Positions 20,094-33,394 are shown, counted from the first letter of the stretch. The stretch is DNA of 64,000 nt from Plutella xylostella (GCF_932276165.1 NC_064001.1:3665501-3729500); one strand, 5' to 3'. Numbers and translations are program-made. The notes: a model not told the origin generated them from the sequence alone.

Positions 20094-20305
20094 CTAGCTG
20101 TTCCCGCGCGCTTCGCTTCGCCTTAAACAGTTTTCCCGTGGGAATTCCGGGATAAAAAGTAGCCTATGTTCTTTCCCAGGGTCTATACCATATGTATACC
20201 AAATTTCATTCAAATCCGTTCAGTAGTTTTGGCGTGAAAGAGTAACAGACAGACAGACAGACAGACAGACACAGTTACTTTCGCATTTATAATATTAGTT
20301 AGGAT
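20094..20305 (+). mobile_element. Lepidopteran retroposon ending in TTTCGCATTTATAATATTAG
   Basis: Starts ACTAGCTGTTCCCGCG, contains CCCGTGGGAATTCCGGGAT and CCGTTCAGTAGTTTTGGCGT, a GACA microsatellite, then the characteristic tail. Other copies or fragments lie at 22538-22743 (minus), 24720-24930, 29505-29570, 52524-52733 and 58775-58860. Probably the 3' part of an RTE-like LINE or a SINE using it. Confidence 0.75.
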
Positions 20306-20410
20306 TAGGATGAGCGCTCTGCTGCGCCAACCATGACTTTATCTCGTTGCAATAACGTAGATGTTGCATGACAACTCTTCGTTACTTTTTGGCACTTAGG
20401 CATCTGGGGT
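20306..20410. mobile_element. Partial relative of the GGGGTCAC MITE family
   Basis: CTCTGCTGCGCCAACCATGA and CTTTATCTCGTTGCAA resemble the centre of 56664-56798. The ends are not recognisable. Confidence 0.35.
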
Positions 20411-22418
20411 GCACGCTCATATCACGTGACCTCCAGAACGAGCGCTACAGAAAACTTTTATCTCGTCTTGTCGTGCGCGTCTTGCGCCCTGTGCTGGGAA
20501 TGCAGATGATTTTGGTACCGACCATGACATAAACGTTAGTCACAGCATATCGCGCGCACCATGCTACAGGCCCTATCCCCGGCAAAGCCTACGATACACC
20601 TGCCTATTTAAATTCAGAGCAGCTCCGAAATACTTTCCTGAAATCCTGGCCCCGAGCTCCAGTTACTTTTATATGAAATTGGAAACGGGAGAGGTAAAAA
20701 CCCGTCTATGGGCTTATTGAGAGTTGGCAGGAAAGTCTCAAGATAAATAGGATTAGTTATATAATTATTATTATTAAAAAGTTATGATCATGAAATGAAA
20801 TAAGTACTACTTAGATATTTAGACCATATTTACTACATTATATACCTATGAAGATGTATGAACCTAACCCATATACATACTTATGTACGGAATAGCGTTT
20901 ATTTATAGTATTGCTATCGAGTAGTTAAGTGGCAAGGGTGATCACGATCTTTCCATCGCTACTCGCTGCCAGTTCTGGCATTTGGATATACTTATACACG
21001 ATAGGTATACAGATAAATGGATAACACCCAAAAAAAATATAAAATTATATTACAACAAGGACACAATTGCTGATGGGGTTTCAACAATTTGTAGCCAATT
21101 CTTTCAATGTTAAAATAAAATTATATAGGTACAATAACTAGTTCTATGGGCGGGGTAGACTGCATATCAATTTAAAGTCGTAAAGTCCCAAACTCATTGT
21201 AATAAGTAACAGTCTAGTTACAAGTATTCCGGGCTCGCCTAGCAGAGAACAAATATGTGAACACTTTGATAGATTCATTACACATGAACAAGTTCCAGTT
21301 AAAGTGTTAGTTTCCGCAATAGTGTTTAGTGTTCATCAAGATAAACATCCCCCATCTGACCCCGGGGTTAGCCCCTTTGACTAAGTCCAGAATTAGCATT
21401 GAACAAACTAGCTACTGCCAAGTTTCGATGTACAAAAAGGAAACAAATAGGGCCGAAATAACTTGCACGTTTTGGAATTATCCTAGGCGCTTTTTTGGAG
21501 TAGATTTTTGTTGCGAGTTCTTTTCTTGGTGTTAAATACATTGCGGAAAATTTAAAATTCTATGCTGACCGATATCTAACCGATATCCCATGAGCTAAAA
21601 TAGAAAAAAAAATACAGTGTTATCTCTAAGATTTCCTTCATCGAGCATTGTTGTTGTGGCCTAATGTGTTCATAACTCGATTTTTACTACGTATATTCAA
21701 TTGATTTGATTGCCTCAATATCTACACAACATACAGTAATCGTGCACCACACGTGTACCTACCTACCTACTATGTACCTATGTACCTACTACCTACACTG
21801 CACATAGTTACGCGTTGTTATCAAAACTCGTATCGGTTTTCGATTTGAGTGCAATTCATTTAAACTGTGCAAAATGGGATGGTTGTTCGGCGTGTAGGTA
21901 CAATTCACATCGAGTAAAGCGCCCATTTTAAAATGTAACAATTGCCGTGAGTGCCTATTTTAGTATTCTGGTGTTTTAATAACTAGTAACTACGTCATCG
22001 TTATACATATACAACAACTTTCTTTGAGTCTTTGACATTATGTTGCATCGGCATCAGAAATCCTAAGACTCTGTAGTATATCCAGTGTATAATCTGAAGA
22101 ACTAAGCAAGAAGTTTAAAACGTATTATACAAAAAACAATATTGATTATACAAATACAGCTTTAACCATAATGCTTTTAACAAATAGCGCGTTTTAGTAC
22201 ATGCTATAAATACAGAAAATGGAAATCAAACGCCGTGAATCAAACTGGCTCGCAATAATGAAGCGAGTATCGATATCCATTTCTAATTAATTTCCCATTA
22301 AGCATTCGAGGGAGATACGGCCATTTCCGTGAAAACCTTATAAATTCCCCACTAAATCTATAACTATGTACTTGATCGCAAACCCACAATACTCGCGCAA
22401 AGGTTAGTAACTATTTTG
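20411..22418. other. Long stretch without recognised genes
   Basis: Only an ACCT-type microsatellite (about 21752-21795) stands out. A 68-codon frame at 21329 is isolated and carries no motif. Confidence 0.4.
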
Positions 22419-22537
22419 AGTTGTGTCGTGGGTCCCGGGTTTGATCCTCGGCTCGGGCATATAATTTAATAAAACACAGATATTGGTCCTGAGGTCTCGG
22501 ATGGCAATAAGCTCGCCCCCTATTGCATTATCCTAAC
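22419..22537 (+). mobile_element. SINE fragment
   Basis: GGTCCCGGGTTTGATCCTCG and CTCGCCCCCTATTGCATT match the B-box region and tail of the SINE subtype seen at 17181 and 37148. The A box is lost. The downstream part appears cut by the inverted retroposon that follows. Confidence 0.65.
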
Positions 22538-22743
22538 TATAATATTATAAATGCGAAAGTAACTGTGCCTATCTGTCTGTAACTCTTTCACGCCAAAACT
22601 ACTGAACGGATTTGAATGAAATTTGGTAGACATATGGTCTAGACTACTCTAGACCCTGAGAAAGAGCATAGGCTATTTTTTCATCCCGGAATTCCCACGG
22701 GAAAACTTTTTAAGGCGAAGTGAAGCTCGCGGGAACAGCTAGT
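22538..22743 (-). mobile_element. Retroposon, TTTCGCATTTATAATATTAG family, inverted
   Basis: Reverse complement of the 20094 copy: begins with CTAACTATAATATTATAAAT and GCGAAAGTAAC, and ends with GCGGGAACAGCTAGT. Confidence 0.75.
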
Positions 22744-23263
22744 TTGGCGGGTGGAGCAATAGCAAAGCCTATTGCAAGTGAGTCTGTTTCACTGCAATGT
22801 TCCTGCTACGACACTATCCTCAGTCCTCACCCAGGTTTTTTTATTACAAGTTTTTTTTTTGCACCTGAATTGTATTTCCAAATGTAAGTTTTGATAGTTA
22901 ACCCAAACGAAAACAACTACAATAACTTATCTGGCTATTTTATCATTTAACAATTGCACTGACAAAATGTCGAAACAATAAATTTAAATCCACAATACAC
23001 GCCATTTTCATCGATCTTTCGCATCGAGTTCGTAAATTTACATATATTTAAAAGGTTTATTGGGGTAATTATTGCACACTCAATAGGTACATATGTCACG
23101 GGCGTCACGGCCATACATTTAAACTCGATTCGTAGTTCGAATAAACGTATTCCGAATGTTATCAACTTATCACTTATAGACAGTTACGTTAGAACCATCA
23201 CTTTCCTGGCCAAAATTATGTTCATATCAGATTTCGGAAATTACAGAAATTTGAATGGTTCTT
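22744..23263. other. No feature seen
   Basis: AT-rich; no coding or repeat signal that I can support. Confidence 0.4.
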
Positions 23264-23402
23264 CACCTTAAGCTCATACTCCGTTAGATCATAACAAGGG
23301 ATTAGTTCTTAAATATACCTACGTCATTTTCATATCAAATTCTTGACCGATGTGTCACAAGTCAATGGCCATGATCTAACCGTGTATGATGAAACTGGGG
23401 CT
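23264..23402. mobile_element. Eroded MITE related to its right neighbour
   Basis: CTCCGTTAGATCAT near the left and ATGATCTAACCGTGTATGAT near the right are inverted. The right end is GGGGCTTA, next to the following MITE. Confidence 0.4.
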
Positions 23403-23404
23403 TA

Positions 23405-23552
23405 GTGCCAATTTCACCATTCTCGGTTATCTAACCGACAGGGATTGATTTATAAATTAAACGTCATCTCCATATAAAATTCATGACAGATGTGTCAAAA
23501 GTTAACGATTACTCCCTAGTTATGCTCTAACAGAGAATGGTGAAATTGGCAC
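23405..23552. mobile_element. Harbinger-like MITE with perfect TIRs, TTA TSD
   Basis: GTGCCAATTTCACCATTCTC at the left is perfectly mirrored at the right, with TTA on both sides (23402-23404 and 23553-23555). It shares the AATTTCACCA word with the 10153 family. Confidence 0.8.
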
Positions 23553-23555
23553 TTA

Positions 23556-24310
23556 AGCTGATAATGTAACACAGGATGGAACTTTATCAGTGATACGCAC
23601 GCAAACGCACAGTCATCACAAGACACGCATCTTCGGAATCCAGTATATATACAATGTATGTCTTCAATCAAATATGTAATGACAAAAAATGTGCAAAGCA
23701 TTTAATCTCTGATAAGCAGATGTTAATAAAGATAAGTTAATAAGTAAGTACCTACTTTACTTTTTGTCTTCAAGATCAGTTTAATTAAATAAAGACAAGA
23801 AGAAATCCTTCGGATTTAAAAAAGCGATAAAATCAAGTAACTTTTAAAACTTTGGACATTGATAAATTGTTTCGAAAAAACTTTTAAAAGAGTTGGTGTT
23901 TGTCATTGTGCCATATGGCCTGAAACAGCAATTATTGACGCCTTAAACTATGTCCTGCTTACTACTGTAGAGCGATCCGGAAAAAACGCAGCACATTCTA
24001 TTCGATAGTCTATTCGAAAGTGCTGTCAACCTGTCAACAACAAAATGGCGGTGTATAGATTTGCGAAAGTTTGACAGCTATCATTCCATAGGTCATTGTC
24101 AGTATAATGTTATGTACTCTGTGGTCATTATTTTCGAAACTCATTCGAAAGGTAAAAAGTGTTCGAAAGTGCTGTCAAGTTGACAATAGTCGCACTCGCA
24201 TTCGATTCTATTCGTTAGCTCGAATTTTCGTGATACGGGTACTGGACAGTTGATAGGGCTCTCGCAAGGTGCACCCATTCAGCCACTACCTGCCCAATAT
24301 CTAGCGGGCT
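23556..24310. other. No gene; TTCGAAAG-rich repeat remnants
   Basis: TATTCGAAAGTGCTGTCAA occurs at about 24010 and a close relative at about 24160, suggesting a decayed repeat. Nothing codes. Confidence 0.35.
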
Positions 24311-24312
24311 TA

Positions 24313-24445
24313 CAGGGTGTTGTACGGTAAGCAAAAAAAGGATGATTCGATCACCCATAATGAAAAACATCTGTTTAATTTTATTCAGAATTACCCCTTA
24401 AGTCACCCCGTTTAGGTTTAATATACCATTTTTGCAACAACCCTG
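24313..24445. mobile_element. Short mariner-type MITE, TA target
   Basis: CAGGGTGTTG at the left and CAACAACCCTG at the right, flanked by TA. Body words TAAGC and TTTTTGCAACA place it in the 25116 family. Confidence 0.65.
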
Positions 24446-24719
24446 TATAAACATAGCTGTCAATATAGGTAAGGAAATCTATTTCTTTTCCAGGTTTCTC
24501 GGCGAGAATTTCCTTATCTTTTGCTTCAACAAGCCGGGGCGCGCTTCACACTTTTTGATCCAGGTAGGATAAAGTTTTCTTCTTATGAAATATTCCGAGA
24601 ATTCACCATCAATATTGATACTAACGTTACGGTACGCTGGCGGTACTTCTGCTATCCCTGTTTGGTAGCATTAGAATAGGATATAATTTTATTTCGGATC
24701 AATAAAGTATTTATTTTAT
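24446..24719. other. No feature seen
   Basis: Short intergenic stretch without recognisable signal. Confidence 0.4.
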
Positions 24720-24930
24720 TACTGGATGTTCCCGCGAGTTACGCTTCGCTTTAAAAAAAACCCGTGGGAATACCGGGATAAAAAGCCTTAGCCTATGTGT
24801 TAATCCAAGGTGTCAGCTAACTCTATACCAAAATTCCTTAATATCGGTTCAGCCGTTTTGACGTGAAGAAGTAACAAACATACACACATACACACTAACT
24901 TTCGCATTTACGAGTAATATTAGTAGTATA
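24720..24930 (+). mobile_element. Retroposon, TTTCGCATTTATAATATTAG family, diverged
   Basis: CTGGATGTTCCCGCG, CCCGTGGGAATACCGGGAT, CGGTTCAGCCGTTTTGACGT and CTTTCGCATTTACGAGTAAT follow the family order. Confidence 0.65.
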
Positions 24931-25115
24931 CTACTAAATCCTATCGGATTATGAAATATTTACGTAGGTAGATATACCTAAATTCTTTATTAATTAAGAA
25001 GTATGTGGTATATGAAGTAGGTAAGTAGGTACATTGAATTGAATATTTTGGTGACGGTTTAAATTGTACCCATTGAACATTGCGTATCATTAAGTGACAT
25101 TATAAAGTGTCTATA

Positions 25116-25372
25116 CAGGGTGTTGCAAAATTGGTATACTAAGCCGAAACGAACATGTGCAGCATGGTATATCTAAGCCCGAAACTGAAATCAAAATTTG
25201 GAAATTCGCGAAAAAAAAAAACATAGTAAAAAGTCACGTGACCAACAAAGTTTCTATGGAAAATGATTATTTTTTTTCGCGAATTTTCAAATTCTGATTT
25301 CAGTTTCAGGCTTAGATATACCATGCTGCACATGTACGTTTCGGCTTAGTATACCCTTTTTGCAACACCCTG
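25116..25372. mobile_element. Full-length palindromic mariner-type MITE
   Basis: The two halves of about 125 bp are almost perfect inverses: CAGGGTGTTGCAAAATTGGT against the right end, and the AGCATGGTATATCTAAGCC word against its mirror. TA flanks both ends (25114-25115 and 25373-25374). It is the reference copy for remnants at 1950, 18735, 24313, 36894, 37708 and 60768. Confidence 0.85.
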
Positions 25373-25374
25373 TA

Positions 25375-26999
25375 TATGTGCATAAATAGTGTCACAAACC
25401 CCGCACTAAATAAGCGGCTTTTACCCCTTGGGGGCAATGTACTATGTACTTATTATAATTTCTGATACTGAAGTGGTACGTCTTATTCTTCTTCTTTCTT
25501 TTAGTGCTACAATGAAAGAAAATAATATCTCCCGTATTTACCTGTTGCAAAGGTATCTCTGTACGACTCTAGTCAACATTTAATATAAAGGTAAAAGCAA
25601 TCTTTTATCACGTTCGGCCCGTAAATTTTAATAACGTTTATTTTAAACAAATCAACCTGCTTACACCAGCAAAGCACACTTCATAAATCTTCTTTATGTT
25701 TGAATAACAAAACTTGATCCGTCATTTATCTGGCTTGTACCGTCAGCAACGAGTTTGTGCGGAAGAAATATTTTTATCTCACTCACAGCTGACTGCGCGC
25801 CTTATCTGCCGCTTCTGCTGCTGTCGGTACAAATTGATGTAATTAGTTCGTATAAACGTATTCTTTGCTGCATTTCAGTTCTTTTACTTTATTTCATTTC
25901 GGTTCTAAAGTGGTGATTAATTGACTTTCTTAGCGCTATAGGTACTTACTACTTGGAGTTAGTTCTAAAGTGAACGTAGTAAGTATTTTTATTTCCTCTG
26001 AAAGAATAGGTCAGACATTCAAAATGTATCAGCATATTCAGCATATTATTAGATGTTTTGAAGCTATATTATATATTTTTTAAATTCATGCATTAAGCAA
26101 AACAGGGCACACTAAAAAAAGGGGCAGGCTAACACTTAAAAACAGGTGTACATAAAACATAGAATATAAGAAGCAAACATTATCTAAGTACCTAGTTAAT
26201 AAAAACCTTAAAATTATTAAAAGTAATTTTCCTGTTTCGTTTGTACCCAAATACAATTTTCCATTTTACATAGATACACGTGTAAGTAAATTGTGCCCCC
26301 TGGCACAAGGTTGGATGTCGGTAGGTTGGAGGTGCTAGAGGGCTGGAGGCGCACTGTGAGAGGGGCCTATGTCCTGCAACTGGCTTTGGTGTAGAATTTC
26401 CAGAAGGTAAGTAAATTATATTTACTTTCAAGACATATTATCAGACCTGAGATCTTTTTTAAAATAGATAGAAAAAAAATTGTACAGAAACAGAAAAGAA
26501 ATTACAAAACTTATGTACAAAAAATTGTGGTCTTATCGCTTAAAGCGATTTTTTCAAGAGCACTTTTCGGTGGAAATTCGGACTACTCAGGTGAGTACAT
26601 AATATAGTATTTTTACTGCAAACCCAAACTTTAACACAAAAGCTACTGAGAAGCAATCTGCTAAAATGTTTTACTTTGAATAAAATAACTCGTAAAATCA
26701 ATTAAGAATTAGGAGTGAGGCTGATGGCAATTTACAGAAAGCCTTCTTTGATGAATGAAGGAACTAACTCTAACAGCTGTGGAGGAAGGCTGCTCTCCAA
26801 TAATGTGACAACGGAAACGATAAATTATTATTACTAAGTATACCTAGGTACTTTCCATTTAAGAAAGCAATGTTTGTATTTTTGAATTTATTTAAATTAA
26901 ACTTTGGCATGTTTCATTGTTTTACAAAGAACTGTCAAAAAGTGTATAGTTCACTAAAAAGACTTTAAGCGCATCAGAGTAAACAGAGTTTTCGCATGG
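25375..26999. other. Long stretch without recognised genes
   Basis: A 79-codon minus frame at 26192-26431 has no motif I recognise. GGGGCCTATGTCCTGCAACT at about 26366 resembles wording common in lepidopteran retroposons, but it is too short to call. Confidence 0.35.
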
Positions 27000-28200
27000 T
27001 ATAATTTTTTTTGAGTTCCGTAGGTAAAACAAAATAAAATAAAATGAAAGTCTGCTGTCCGTCCAACTGTCACAAGCTCTTTCTCATTAAGCGTATTTCG
27101 GTTATAACTATCACGGAAAAATATTAATTACTTTATCTCGATCATGACTTTATTAAATAAAACAGAATAAAATGTGATCTACGACTAATAAACCTAAACT
27201 AAAATAGTACCTATAAATATTAAGATGTTATAAAACTACCTAACTACCTACCTTAATAAATAAAAAATATTTTATAGGTCACCGCCGTCGTTTGGCAAGG
27301 TTCTCGATCACTATATTGCCGAAACACAATATTTTTGGCTATGTTCAAAATTAATGAAGCAAAATTGGGGACTTAGAATAACTTTAAAATTCCTAATTAA
27401 TTTCCGAGAGGCTAGGTAAGGCAAGGAGAACATTTATACCATGTTAATTAGGTATATATAATAAAAAAATTAAGAATTTATATAAAAAATGATCTAGGTT
27501 AACTTTAAAAGTCATGTTTTATAATATGATCATTTTACCCGAATTCAGCAAAAACAAATGAGTGACTAGTAGTTTCTTCATCACATCCAAATATCCACAA
27601 CGAACACGCTCTTAGCGTTCTATAAAAGCCGTTATTACTTTGTAACAGGTGCTATTTTTAGCTGCATAATAGACAAGATGTTAGGCATAAGTAGGGTATA
27701 ATTTGATAAATGGAGTACCCTTGGTACTGACGTGCCCAAACGATGACTGATGCAGCCTTCGTATACTATGATTACGGTCACTTACGAGGATAGAATCGTG
27801 TTTTTTGCTCAAAAGTTATGAAAATGGGAAGTTTTTAGGATTCCGTCTTTCTAGAATGGCGACATGATAATATGTGTTCTAACGCTGAGTTGTAGAAAGG
27901 TAATGTACTTTAAGCTATGGTTGACCTTATACAAATTCTCTTAGACTTGTTATGACAAGGTTAAAATTCTTAGTCTGACATTTTAATTAAATTTATATAA
28001 AACTAGGTTTTTAAAAAATGAAATACTTTCTAGCACAATATTTAATTATGCACCATTAACAATGATATACACTTTTGTTACATCTTCTAACCAATTACTA
28101 ACACACATTGTGTTAATTCTTTACAAATATACGGAACCCTCCGTATGCTAGTGTGACTCCCACTTGTCGAGTTTCGTAGGACTCATCTGACGAACGGAAA
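27000..28200. other. Mostly unassigned; two fragments of the GGTTCCGT retroposon family
   Basis: GAGTTCCGTAGGTAAAACAA with CTGCTGTCCGTCC (about 27014-27065) and ACGGAACCCTCCGTATGC (about 28132) match the ends of the longer copy at 61085-61670. Nothing else is recognisable. Confidence 0.45.
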
Positions 28201-29504
28201 TACGTTTTGAGATCGCTTCAACTTTCAAAGTGTCTGAGAAAATGAGCTGAAAAATATTACATCATACACTAACTTTTGCCAGCGGGCTTTGCATGACTTT
28301 ATGACTGATATGAGATTGTCTGTAGATACTCTATGTATTAAGATCAAAAGTATCATCGTATTCATTTGTTTATTTTTGGTTACTCTAGTATGAACATCGA
28401 CGTCCTTATAAAATCCAAGAATCCAAGAATATATATACCAAACGATCAGTGGTATACGCATAAAAAGTCAAAATTCGTTTTATCTGTCGCTTTGACAAGG
28501 CTCTGGTAAACTGACAGTTAGTTCCACGAATAAAGGGGGGGGGGGGGGGAATCCTTATTTATAAAACTGGAAACATCTTAGTAAATATTGAGTCTTGCCT
28601 TTTGCGAGTTTACAGTGTAAATAGTCCAGTATTTACTAGATTATTTCACTGTCCAAATATTTTCCTACAAAGTTGTGCTGCTTAAAACGAGCTTTCTGTA
28701 TTTGTTTCAGAAGTACCTAATACCTTTAGTTGGCTTGTAAATTGTGCTTAAAATTAAATCCATTATCATATCTACCCTCGGCTATAAAAATTAAATGAAA
28801 AACATTTGTACTCAGAATATGATTATGAGAATATTTTCATGTTTTATACTTTTTAACGTATGAATTTAGAATCAATTTGCATTACTTTATTTTAATTATT
28901 TTGGCACCATAGTTAAAATACTTTTTAAACGTGCTAATTATCATCTTACAATCACGGTTCGTCTAATATCGTGCCTCATTTGTCAAATTCTAATAAGTAG
29001 GTACTTTCCAGTGACCCATTCCGCGTTGTTCTATGGTACTTTCAAAAGTTAGGAGACAACCAAAGAGAGACCTCTTTGGAGAAAACACTCGAACATACGA
29101 ACATTAACATTACATACCGGTCAAACACATAACCCTTGTTTCTGCATATTCGGGTTAACACTGTTTAAAGCCTCCTTAAGAGATGTCAAGACTCGAGTCG
29201 TGCCGTATCGGTATCGCCTACGATGGTGTTGCTACGAGCAGCGTAGCGTAGAGGAATGGCTACGACGACGTGCTACGAAGCTGCTACGCGACCGACGTAG
29301 CACTATAATATAAATATTTTATGTCACAAATTGGCACTAGCTATGCAGTTTGTCTCTATCGAATTAAAGAGATATAACAAGGATAGGTAATGCATGAAGT
29401 ACCTAAATAAAAATTAACGGGATGGACTGATTACTGATGATTTAAATTAATATATTTCATAATAATACTAATATTGAATGAGGAAATTACTATAATATTT
29501 TACT
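28201..29504. other. No gene; G15 homopolymer and a GCTACG-rich patch
   Basis: Fifteen consecutive G lie at 28535-28549. At about 29215-29305 the words GCTACG and CTACGA recur many times in both orientations, like a decayed simple or inverted repeat. Confidence 0.4.
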
Positions 29505-29570
29505 ATTCCCGAGGCTATTTTATATCCCGGAATTCCCACGAAATACGTAAGCTCGCTTGGAACCGCCAGT
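29505..29570 (-). mobile_element. Short retroposon fragment
   Basis: GAGGCTATTTTATATCCCGG then AATTCCCACG and AAGCTCGC is the inverted 5' part of the 20094 family. Confidence 0.5.
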
Positions 29571-29899
29571 TTTCATTATAAAGTCATTATATAAAATTCC
29601 CAATTTTTGTTTGTTACGTAACTGCCTTATTTTTCAGCTGAAACGAAACAAACTCACGAAGCAAGACCAATCAACAGAACGGTTATTAGCTCGACCTAGC
29701 GAAGGCTTTTGAGGCTTTTAAGTAGCTGGTTCATTTCCCAGACGTGCCTTATCGTGCAATTTGATGTTTGATCTGGGAAAGAAGCCTTTGATTTCTTGAA
29801 CCTTCGAGTACGAAGTTTTGCATCTAAAATAACTGGTTGGTTTTTGTTTAGTTTGTGTGAATCTTAACTTACACTCTTCAATAGTTAAATTCCCTTTAT
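29571..29899. other. No feature seen
   Basis: No supported coding or repeat signal. Confidence 0.35.
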
Positions 29900-30240
29900 T
29901 CATCATCATCACAACCCATCTCGTCCACACTACAGGGGTACGGGTGTCATTTCAATGAAGGAAGGGTTTTAGGAATAGTCCACCAAGCTGGCCTAGTGCG
30001 GGTTGGTGAACTTTATTCATCAGACCATAATTGTCCACTGCTGAATATAAGCGTCTTCCAAGGAGTGTACTCGACGTTCCTCATCCAGCCTCTCCCGGCT
30101 ACCTGTCTAAGTTCGTCAGCTGGAGGACGTCCCATACTATGTAGTTTTCACTTGAGAACTTGGTTACACAACCGGTCATTGCTTCTTTGGTATATTCTCT
30201 TACATACCTACATACGACCTAAAACTATGACGTTTTAAAA
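29900..30240 (+). mobile_element. SINE/LINE-type retroposon (GCTGGCCTAGTGCGGGTTGG)
   Basis: CATCATCATCACAACCCATC, AGGGGTACGGG, CAATGAAGGAAGGGTTTT and GCTGGCCTAGTGCGGGTTGG match the better copy at 41105-41330. The continuation (CATAATTGTCCACTGCTGAA, then GCTGGAGGACGTCCCATAC) resembles an adjacent lepidopteran retroposon also seen at about 54400. Confidence 0.6.
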
Positions 30241-31309
30241 TATAATTAAAAACAGTAAATATGAAAAGTTTTTTTTTAACTTATTATTTTTTCTACCTGA
30301 TAAAGCAACATTCAAAATAAATTCAATCTATTACATAAACTGGATATTTTTTAGCCTAAAATTACATAGATTTCAATACAAAAACAGTCTGTAATCGAAG
30401 CCCGAAGCATTTTAATTTAGACTTTAAAATAAACATTCGTTGTTTATACACGGCTCTGTGTTAAAATTGTAAATAATGTTCTGTTTTTTATTTTCCAATC
30501 TATTAATTTGTGATTATTATGGAACAGGATTTGAGATGTTATTTCGAAATTCGAGCGCTATCATACCAAAATTATAGTAGGTAGTTTTTTTTAAATGAAA
30601 TTATTCCTATAGGTAGGAATAGAAGATATTTAGAATTAAAACTGGGATTCCCTTTTTAGTACCAATATAAGACGCTAGGAGAGGTCACTCTAGTAACAAA
30701 CGAGACCTGACATGCAACCATTCATGCAAATTTAATTCAACCAAGTAGGGTCGTGCTTTGCGCAACAGCGCCCTGAAACTTTTTTAGTTTTTCGTAGTCT
30801 AGAAAGACCCCCAGGTTCCAATCAAACAAATAGAGCGCTGCGTAAATTTTCCCCAATTTACCAACAAACATAGGTACCTATCAGTGACCGCACACCCGGA
30901 GTGAATGGTACAATCCACTTTATTATTATGAACCAGTTTTCAATCTGTCTTTCAAACCAAATGAAACTGTATTGCAGTTTTATCATCCCGCATAAATTTT
31001 ACTAAAGGTCGTGTACCTTAATATTTGATAGAAAAGTGTCTAGATAGGCTACTATAGTATAATTACCTTTTAGACTGGCGGCTAGACCATTACCATACGG
31101 CACATGTTTATGCAAATACATCTCCCAAAACACTGTAAGCTCACCAAATGAAGCTACAAGTTTGTAGTACACAAAACATTGTTTGTAGGCTATTTGCGAG
31201 TTATCTCTCATTGTAGCACTCTACATTTGTTACTGCCACTCCAAACAGGATTCGTCCATAAAACTGAGGGGTTAATTCTGCTAATTCAATCTCAGTTCAG
31301 TGAAGTGCA
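30241..31309. other. No feature seen
   Basis: AT-rich sequence up to the hAT TSD; no supported gene. Confidence 0.4.
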
Positions 31310-31733
31310 CGAATAGTCAGTGGCGGATTAAGAGCATCGGTGGCCCTAAGCACAAAGCCTGTGTAGGCCCCCAATTTAGAACAATTTGTTCCTTGACAAA
31401 GAGTGACAAAACAGTTCAATAGCTAAAACGTCCTATAACTTTTCTATAAAAAAGGATGTAGATAAAACATTAAAAAAAAAATTAAAATGCCTTAAAGGCC
31501 TACGACACGCGCGGGTATCACTACCGTTACAACTGCGCAGCCGCAGGTACGCCGAGCTATCACACGGCACCTTAGAGTATATAATTATATGCACGGCACA
31601 GTTAAGTACGCGCAAGATCAGAAATCTTTTTTTCTACTTCCATGGCGCAAGCCTAATTTTTGTCAAAATAATCGGCGTGGAAGTGGAAACTAGAAACAAT
31701 GTTTCCCAATGAGGAACTATTTCTTCTACTGGT

Positions 31734-33248
31734 CAGTGGCGGATTTACCTATAGGCCAAAAAGGCCAGTGCCTAGGGCGGCAGATTTAGGGGGTCGGAAA
31801 ATTTAGAAAAAAAAATTTAGAGTATTTTTTTTATAATTACACATATACAATCCATATAAATAAACCAAAAGTAAATGTCAAGCCTTGAAGGGCTGATAGG
31901 CCAGCTCAGGAGTGGCCAGAATATCATAATAACACCTTAATAAAAATAGGTACAATAGATTTCGAAATATTGACACTTTGATCAATTTGCTGAAAATCGA
32001 CACCTCTTATCACTTTTTTGCGGGCCACCGGTACAAAATTCCTTATTGTTATTAGAGTTCCGTACCTCAAAAGGAAAAAAGGAACCCTTATAGGATCACT
32101 TTGTTGTCCGTCCAATAAAGAAAGTAGTAAAATAAAATATTTAAATTTTTTTTTTTTTGGGGTTTGTACCTACTGTAAGTACTTACCTCTCGTTCAAATA
32201 AAGTGGGGGTGATTTTTTTCCTCGCTGCCGCTGTTTCGATTGTGTGGGGTATCGTTGAATAGGTCTTTTAAAAATAAAGTATGCCAAACCATTTTTGATT
32301 TAGTGATTGGTTTACGAAATACTAAGCTTCAAAGTGCTGTAGTACATTAAATGACGAAATTAAGGAAAACTATCTCAGATAAGTAGACTTTACAAGTTTA
32401 CGAGTGATAGTCAATATTGTGATTACACACTTACATTTAAAGTTGCAGAAGTGACCATGACGTATATCGTATTAAGTTTGTTTTTTGAGGGAGCTTATCT
32501 TTAATAGGAGGACTATACAGAGTGTATAGTCCTCCTATTGATTACAGTCCAAAAAAATCATGGGTAATGAATGATGTATGTTTTAAAAAAAACACGGTTT
32601 TCTAAGTCACAGCGTCATCTATTTGCCCGGGTCCACAACTTATTTACTTTAACTAAATTTTCTTTGAACAATTTTACATCAAGCTCCTTTTGTACTAAAA
32701 TGACAATAACTTTTTTCCAAATAAAACATACCTAGGTAGCAACGGCTAATACCATTTTAAAAACTACATTAAATGAACTTTTTTTTGTAATAAGGTGCCA
32801 GGACAGTGTGATTTTTTTTACAGTAATTATGTAACTAAAGTCAAAGTTACCTATAAAAAATATGATTACCGTAATATGAAAACTCGACTCGTGTTTTTTT
32901 GGACTGTGATCAATATGCAAGATAAAAAAACAATAAACTGATTCGAGGTGTAGATTTTCAGCAAATTTATAAAAGTGTCAATATCACGAAAACGATCGAA
33001 TTTTTATTAAGGTGATATTACAATATTCTGAGCAATATTGCAATCATGAGCTAGCTTATCAGCCCTTTAAGGTATGACGTTGACTTTTGGGACACCCTGT
33101 ATACTTAGGTACATAAATGTGATCATGAATTTAAAAATATTTCAATAGCGTTTCGGAAAAAATAAAATAAAAAACTCGTAACACAGGATCTTCAGGGGCG
33201 GCAAAAATTTGATGGCCTACGGGCGGCAAATTTGTAAATCCGCCACTG
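31734..33248. mobile_element. Inner hAT-type element, 8-bp TSD
   Basis: The ends CAGTGGCGGATTTA and its inverse are flanked by CTACTGGT (31726-31733 and 33249-33256). Subterminal AGGGCGGCAGATTT mirrors GGCGGCAAATTTG. Deeper inverted segments (about 31860-32015 against 32945-33090, sharing AATTTGCTGAAAATC) and ACACCCTGTATAC at about 33091 suggest a mariner-type foldback inside it. A GGTTCCGT-family fragment (GAACCCTTATAGGATCAC) sits at about 32085. No transposase. Confidence 0.87.
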
Positions 33249-33394
33249 CTACTGGTATATTTTCAATGTTTGCAAACAACTAGATTTTTTTCACTAAAAA
33301 AAGTCTAGTTGCCTGCTATTCCCAAAAATCAAACCGTACACTAGTTAGTGTAGTTTTACCACCCATTCGCGCAGTATTCTATGTACAGTACAAG

